Shown in pieces: positions 55,352-59,459 of a stretch of 59,459 nt of DNA (its first letter is position 1; every line of letters starts with the position of its first letter). This DNA is from Limnohabitans sp. Rim8 (GTDB lineage: Bacteria; Pseudomonadota; Gammaproteobacteria; Burkholderiales; Burkholderiaceae_C). The position numbers and the translations under genes are program-made. The stretch lies in contig CAMDFT010000010.1 of assembly GCA_945897795.1 (NCBI GenBank), forward strand, positions 1 through 59,459, written 5' to 3'. Below the pieces are notes generated by a model that had not been told where the DNA came from, did no database searches, and worked only from the letters and a program-made list of their open reading frames with translations.

Positions 55352-56142
55352 CGAACAATCCCGCGCTGTGGTGAGCAAGCCGCCAAGAAGTCCAGCATCA
55401 TTTGCACATCTGGCGCTGCTTCTGGCGTTTTCTCGACCAAACCAGCGATGCGGGTCATCGCCTCGCTCAAAGGTAGACCATCGCGGTAAAGCGCTTTGTG
55501 CATGGCCTTGACGGCGCTGATGCGCTCCGCTGAAAACCCACGTCGGCGCAAGCCTTCAAAGTTCATCGAACGGGCATTCGCGGGCTGCCCCTGCGCCATC
55601 ACAAAGGGCGGCAAATCGGCGAACAACAAGGAGTTCATCGCGGTGAAGCTGTGCGCGCCAATGCGGCAAAACTGGTGCACCACCGTGAAGCCGCCCAGAA
55701 TCACCCAGTCGTCTACCACCACATGGCCTGCAAGCTGGGTGTTGTTGGCAAAAATCGTGTGGTTGCCAACCTGGCAATCGTGCGCCAAATGCACATAAGC
55801 CATGATCCAGTTGTCGTGGCCCACCGAGGTCATGGCCCGGTCGTTTGGCGAGCCAATGTTGAAGGTGCAAAACTCACGGACCGTGTTGCGGTCCCCAATC
55901 ACCAACTCACAAGGCTCGTTGTTGTACTTTTTATCCTGGGGAATCGCGCCCAGCGAGTTGAACTGGAAAATCCGGTTGTCGCGACCAATCGTGGTGTGGC
56001 CCTCGATCACGCAGTGGCTGGCCACGGTGGTACCGGCACCGATGCGCACGTGCGGGCCTATCACGGTATAAGGCCCAACGCTCACCGACGAGTCGAGCTC
56101 AGCCCCCGGGCTGATGATGGCCGTAGGATGGATTTGGCTCAT
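55348..56142 (-). CDS. lpxA: UDP-N-acetylglucosamine acyltransferase LpxA
   Basis: LpxA adds the first acyl chain to UDP-GlcNAc in lipid A synthesis. The 264-residue protein is a left-handed beta-helix of hexapeptide repeats ([20 protein letters not shown] and following), with the catalytic His121 in [11 protein letters not shown] and a helical C-terminus ([22 protein letters not shown]). The ATG at 56142 (MSQIHPTAI) is the family start; upstream residues are not conserved. It lies five bases after fabZ and is coupled to lpxB. Confidence 0.97.
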   Translation of the reverse strand: MSQIHPTAIISPGAELDSSVSVGPYTVIGPHVRIGAGTTVASHCVIEGHTTIGRDNRIFQFNSLGAIPQDKKYNNEPCELVIGDRNTVREFCTFNIGSPNDRAMTSVGHDNWIMAYVHLAHDCQVGNHTIFANNTQLAGHVVVDDWVILGGFTVVHQFCRIGAHSFTAMNSLLFADLPPFVMAQGQPANARSMNFEGLRRRGFSAERISAVKAMHKALYRDGLPLSEAMTRIAGLVEKTPEAAPDVQMMLDFLAACSPQRGIVR

Positions 56143-56147
56143 GCTGC

Positions 56148-56600
56148 TCAAGCCTGTGGGATTTTCCGCATGGTGCACATCAGCTCAGCTTCGGCCGCAA
56201 TCTCGTCGCCCACTTTGGCGCGTGCCTTGAACTTGAAGATGCCGGCTTTCATGCGGTCAAGCTCCACCTCCAGAATCAACTGGTCACCTGGCTCCACCGG
56301 GCGCTTGAAGCGCGCACCGTCGATGCCCGCAAAGTAATAAACGGTCTGGTCATCGGGCGTCTCACCCAAGGTGTCAAAGGCCAGCAAGGCAGCGGCCTGG
56401 GCCAATGCCTCGAGCATCAACACCCCCGGCATCACCGGACGGTGCGGAAAGTGGCCCTGAAAATGGGGCTCGTTGATGGACACGTTTTTCAGGGCCTTGA
56501 TGCGTACACCCTTTTCAAGCTCCAGCACGCGGTCCACCAACAAGATCGGGTAACGGTGTGGCAATTGTTTGAGAATTTTGTGGATGTCCATCATGGTCAT
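56148..56600 (-). CDS. fabZ: 3-hydroxyacyl-[acyl-carrier-protein] dehydratase FabZ
   Basis: FabZ dehydrates beta-hydroxyacyl-ACP in fatty acid synthesis and balances flux with lipid A. The 150-residue hotdog protein has [20 protein letters not shown], and [21 protein letters not shown] (split) with catalytic His53 and Glu64. The ATG at 56600 overlaps the lpxD stop by four bases. Two more ATGs follow within four codons, and the AAGGA site fits the third codon's ATG as well, so the exact start is uncertain by two or three residues. Confidence 0.97.
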   Translation of the reverse strand: MTMMDIHKILKQLPHRYPILLVDRVLELEKGVRIKALKNVSINEPHFQGHFPHRPVMPGVLMLEALAQAAALLAFDTLGETPDDQTVYYFAGIDGARFKRPVEPGDQLILEVELDRMKAGIFKFKARAKVGDEIAAEAELMCTMRKIPQA

Positions 56601-57583
56601 GTTTCCTTGTTATTTTGAATGTCGCTCTCCAGCGCCTTGATGCGTTCACGCAAGCGGGAAAGTTGTTTGAGGCTGGCGGCGTTTTTCTCCCAACTCGCAT
56701 TGGTATCAAGCGGGAACATGCCGGTGTAATGCCCTGGCTGCAAGATGGATCGGGTGACCACGGAAGCTGCCGAAATGTGCACATGGTCGGCCAGGGTCAG
56801 ATGCCCCAGCACCACCGCGCCGCCACCCACCGTGCAGTGCGCACCAATGCGGGCGCTCCCAGCCACCCCCACACATCCGGCCATGGCCGTGTGGGCACCG
56901 ATGTGCACGTTGTGGCCAATCTGGATCAGGTTGTCGAGTTTGACGCCGTTTTCAATCACGGTATCGTCCAGCGCGCCGCGGTCAATGCAGGTGTTGGCAC
57001 CGATTTCCACATCGTCGCCAATGCGCACCGCGCCCAGTTGTTCAATTTTTTCCCATTGACCTTGGTGCAAGGCAAAACCAAAACCGTCTGCGCCTACCAC
57101 CACCCCCGAATGCAGGATGCAACGCTCCCCCACCGAGCAACCTTCGGACAAGGTCACACGCGACTTGAGCACCGAGCCCGAGCCGACCCTGGCGCCACGC
57201 TCGACCACGCACAAAGGGCCGATCACCGCGTCCTCAGCCACCGATGCGTCCGGGTCGATGACCGCGGTGGGATGAATGCGAGGGCCTTGGCGGGGTTGTT
57301 GGGTCTGCTTCCACAAACGGGTCAGCCGAGCAAAATACAGATAGGGTTCGTCGGTGACGATCACCGCGCGCCCCAAAACAGCCTGCGCCTCAAAAGCAGG
57401 AGCAACGATCACGCAACCGGCCTGGCTAGCAGCAAGTTGGCTTTGGTATTTTGGATGGCTGAGGAAACTGATCTGGTCGGGCCCGGCCGATAGCAAGGGG
57501 GCCAAGCCAGCGATCACCCAATCGGGATCACCGATCAAACGCCCGCCAAGTCGATCAACTAAAGAGGCCAGCGTCAAAGACAC
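56597..57583 (-). CDS. lpxD: UDP-3-O-(3-hydroxyacyl)glucosamine N-acyltransferase LpxD
   Basis: LpxD adds the second (N-linked) acyl chain in lipid A synthesis. The 328-residue protein has an N-terminal uridine-binding domain (about 1-98; [13 protein letters not shown]), then a left-handed beta-helix of hexapeptide repeats from [13 protein letters not shown]. The segment [14 protein letters not shown] includes the conserved catalytic His region. A C-terminal helix follows. It starts 23 bases after ompH and overlaps fabZ by four bases, the standard bamA-skp-lpxD-fabZ-lpxA-lpxB order. Confidence 0.97.
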   Translation of the reverse strand: MSLTLASLVDRLGGRLIGDPDWVIAGLAPLLSAGPDQISFLSHPKYQSQLAASQAGCVIVAPAFEAQAVLGRAVIVTDEPYLYFARLTRLWKQTQQPRQGPRIHPTAVIDPDASVAEDAVIGPLCVVERGARVGSGSVLKSRVTLSEGCSVGERCILHSGVVVGADGFGFALHQGQWEKIEQLGAVRIGDDVEIGANTCIDRGALDDTVIENGVKLDNLIQIGHNVHIGAHTAMAGCVGVAGSARIGAHCTVGGGAVVLGHLTLADHVHISAASVVTRSILQPGHYTGMFPLDTNASWEKNAASLKQLSRLRERIKALESDIQNNKET

Positions 57584-57606
57584 AGGGTTGAACCCCCAAG
57601 ACGCGG

Positions 57607-58122
57607 TTACTTGGCCGCCGAGGCGTTGAGCGCCTTGATGACTTTTTCGGTGATGTCATGCTTGGGATTGATGTAAACCGCTTCCTGAAAAATCACATCG
57701 TATTTTTCGGATTCGGCCACTTGCTTGACGGCGCGGTTGGCACGCTCGACCACAATTTGCTGCTCTTCATTTTTCCGGGCGTTCAGGTCTTCCTGGAACT
57801 CACGGCGCTTGCGCTGGAATTCCCGGTCTTGTTCGATCAACTGCTTTTGACGGGCAGTGCGCTGGGACTCGGCCAAAGTGGGCGCTTCCCGCTCGAACTT
57901 TTCAGAGGCCAGTTTGAGCGTGTTACCGGTTTCCACCAACTCTTTTTCCCGGCGCGAAAATTCCTGCTCCAGTTTGGCCTGCGCTTGCTTGGCAGTGGCC
58001 GCTTCGCGGAATATGCGCTCGGTGTTGACAAAGCCCATCTTGAACTCCTGGGCGTGTGCCACAGAGGTCACACAGGCTGCGGCCAACAAGGCCATGGACA
58101 TTTTTTGAAGCAAGGTGTTCAT
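57607..58122 (-). CDS. skp: Periplasmic chaperone OmpH/Skp
   Basis: Skp is a trimeric periplasmic holdase that keeps unfolded outer-membrane proteins soluble on their way to BamA. The 171-residue precursor has a signal peptide (residues 1-24, ending AHA before QEF). The mature part starts [15 protein letters not shown], has long charged helices (about 45-140; the Skp tentacles) and a C-terminal [19 protein letters not shown] that returns to the body domain. Its ATG overlaps the bamA stop by one base (TAATG), so it is translated with bamA. Confidence 0.95.
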   Translation of the reverse strand: MNTLLQKMSMALLAAACVTSVAHAQEFKMGFVNTERIFREAATAKQAQAKLEQEFSRREKELVETGNTLKLASEKFEREAPTLAESQRTARQKQLIEQDREFQRKRREFQEDLNARKNEEQQIVVERANRAVKQVAESEKYDVIFQEAVYINPKHDITEKVIKALNASAAK

Positions 58123-59459
58123 TAGAAGGATGTTCCGATTTGGAATTGAAGTCGCTGGATTTTATCTTCTGTCTGCTTACGTATCGGCATGGCATAGGAA
58201 AAACGCAAAGGACCCATCGGGGAAATCCAACTCAAGCCAACACCTGCAGAAGCCCGCAAATCGCCCAAGGATACGTTTTCGTTCTCGCCGAAAGCGCGTC
58301 CGATGTCGGTGAAACCAAACAAGCGCAGCGTTCGGTCGTTGCCAGCACCAGGAAATGGGGTGATGAATTCGGCGTTGAACACCATTTTCTTAGGCCCTCC
58401 GAGGTAAATGGGGGTTGGATTTGAGGCGCTTGGGGGGGGACCCAAAGTTGATTGCTCAAACCCACGAACACTGCCCAAACCACCCACAAAGAAATTCTTG
58501 AACAAAGGATATGGTTGCCCTTTCAAACCCTGTCCCCAACCCAGGTCAGTATTGAAGGCCAAGGTGTATTTTTTGCTGAGCGGGTAATACTGCTGAAATT
58601 GGTAACTGGCCCGCATGTAGCGCACATCACCCGCCACACTTACATCGGCATTGACCCGCTGCAAGCTGCCTCGAGTTGGCACTAAAGCGCTGTCACGACC
58701 GTCACGCGCCCAACCTAAGGTCAAAGGTAAAGCTGAGCTGGTGGATCCGAACTGTTTGGCGTAATCACGGTACTCATTAGGCAAACCCGTACCCTCACGG
58801 ATCTCGGTTTGCTCTGCGTTGATGCCCATGAACACGGTGTCCGTTTCAGTCACCGGAACACCGAAGCGCAAACCCGCTCCAGAGTTGATGAGGCTGTAGG
58901 CATTCACATCCCCCAAATAGGGACGTGTTGTGCGCTGAAATACATCCAGGGTCCGGGAAATACCATTTTTCGTGAAGTAAGGGTCGGTGGTACTCAGTAC
59001 CAAATTGCGGTTGTACTTGCTGGTGTTGACTTCAACCGCGAGGTAATTGCCCGAACCAAACGCATTCTCTTGGCGGATACCAAAGCTCAAGGCCACTTTT
59101 TCTGCAGAAGAAAAACCCGCGCCCAAAGAAATGCTGCCCGTGGGCTTTTCGGCCACCGTGAACAAGAGGTCCACCTGGTCGGGTGCGCCGGGCACCTCCA
59201 TGGTTTCAACGTTCACTTGGGTGAAATAACCCAGGCGGTCCACACGATCACGTGACAGGCGAATTTTGTCGCCGTCGTACCAGGCCGCTTCAAGCTGGCG
59301 AAACTCGCGGCGGATGACCTCGTCGCGGGTGCGATCGTTGCCTGCAACCTGGATGCGGCGCACATAGGCCCGGCGCGAAGGCTCGGCCTGCAGCACAAAC
59401 TGCACCCGGTTGTTTCGCCGGTCGATTTGGGGTTTGGCCTCCACACGGGCAAACGCAAA
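58122..59459 (-). CDS. bamA: Outer membrane assembly factor BamA, C-terminal part (5' end beyond window)
   Basis: BamA is the central beta-barrel of the Bam complex that folds outer-membrane proteins. The visible 445 residues start in POTRA 4 (ARVEAKPQIDR), cover POTRA 5 (about 28-100; RRAYVRRIQVAGN) and the 16-strand barrel. The barrel includes the loop-6 motif GGLGSVRGFEQ and ends with the C-terminal Phe (IQRLQFQIGTSF), needed for assembly. The frame is open to the last base of the window, so some 320-330 N-terminal residues are missing. First visible gene of the bamA-skp-lpxD-fabZ-lpxA-lpxB-rnhB operon. Confidence 0.97.
   Translation of the reverse strand, partial: FAFARVEAKPQIDRRNNRVQFVLQAEPSRRAYVRRIQVAGNDRTRDEVIRREFRQLEAAWYDGDKIRLSRDRVDRLGYFTQVNVETMEVPGAPDQVDLLFTVAEKPTGSISLGAGFSSAEKVALSFGIRQENAFGSGNYLAVEVNTSKYNRNLVLSTTDPYFTKNGISRTLDVFQRTTRPYLGDVNAYSLINSGAGLRFGVPVTETDTVFMGINAEQTEIREGTGLPNEYRDYAKQFGSTSSALPLTLGWARDGRDSALVPTRGSLQRVNADVSVAGDVRYMRASYQFQQYYPLSKKYTLAFNTDLGWGQGLKGQPYPLFKNFFVGGLGSVRGFEQSTLGPPPSASNPTPIYLGGPKKMVFNAEFITPFPGAGNDRTLRLFGFTDIGRAFGENENVSLGDLRASAGVGLSWISPMGPLRFSYAMPIRKQTEDKIQRLQFQIGTSF

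Noticed and set aside
1-59459. Search for defence systems, CRISPR, toxin-antitoxin pairs, integrases, insertion sequences, tRNA genes or secondary-metabolite genes
   Set aside because: None was seen on either strand. The region is a compact set of conserved core genes with no composition break apart from the AT-rich aceA upstream region.

Overview
The window is a gene-dense, high-GC chromosomal core segment from a betaproteobacterium. Burkholderiales, family Comamonadaceae, is the best guess. The reasons are conserved gene order (thrS-infC-rpmI-rplT-pheS-pheT-ihfA; rpsF-priB-rpsR-rplI; rlmE/ftsH/folP/glmM; lpxD-fabZ-lpxA-lpxB-rnhB), a monomeric isocitrate dehydrogenase, a histone H1-like/SWIB fusion protein and a PriB of the beta-proteobacterial type. 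A freshwater genus such as Limnohabitans is possible, but no search was run. About 52 protein genes are visible. No tRNA, rRNA, CRISPR array, insertion sequence, prophage or integrase was seen.

Layout. 1-6.6 kb: 5' part of yebC, a HerA-type ATPase, the clpS-clpA adaptor/unfoldase pair, a cold-shock protein with a tail, a secreted DUF192 protein and a DUF1840 protein. 6.2-13.9 kb: a translation operon on the minus strand (thrS, infC, rpmI, rplT, pheS, pheT, ihfA). infC starts with a non-canonical ATC, and several hairpins lie in leaders. 14.2-17.9 kb: icd and aceA, two enzymes that compete for isocitrate, face each other. aceA is preceded by strong palindromes of the kind bound by GntR-family regulators. 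18.6-24.1 kb: the H1/SWIB protein, an acetolactate-synthase-like enzyme, clpB and an unrecognised 183-residue protein. 24.2-30.7 kb: moaE-moaD-moeA, thrC-hom, alaA and a Mth938-domain protein. 30.9-36.3 kb: a Bcp peroxiredoxin, PhoH (PIN+ATPase), dnaB and the rpsF operon. 36.4-44.3 kb: an unusual sodium/solute symporter, ppsA with its divergent regulator ppsR, glmM and folP. 44.3-52.6 kb: ftsH, rlmE, yhbY, greA, carB and carA. 52.8-59.5 kb: an RNA methyltransferase and the envelope cluster rnhB-lpxB-lpxA-fabZ-lpxD-ompH-bamA; bamA runs off the window end.

How the genes work together: most are housekeeping (translation, proteolysis, replication, lipid A and outer-membrane assembly, pyrimidine/arginine precursor and threonine synthesis). 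Central-carbon control is concentrated in icd/aceA and ppsA/ppsR. I did not find a new defence, secretion or biosynthetic system. The more unusual items are regulatory: the aceA operators, palindromes between clpB and the unknown gene, DnaA-box-like sites before dnaB, and leader hairpins before thrS, pheS, rpmI and greA. The unusual protein architectures are the EF-hand/coiled-coil symporter, the H1-SWIB fusion, the tailed cold-shock protein and the long PhoH N-terminus.
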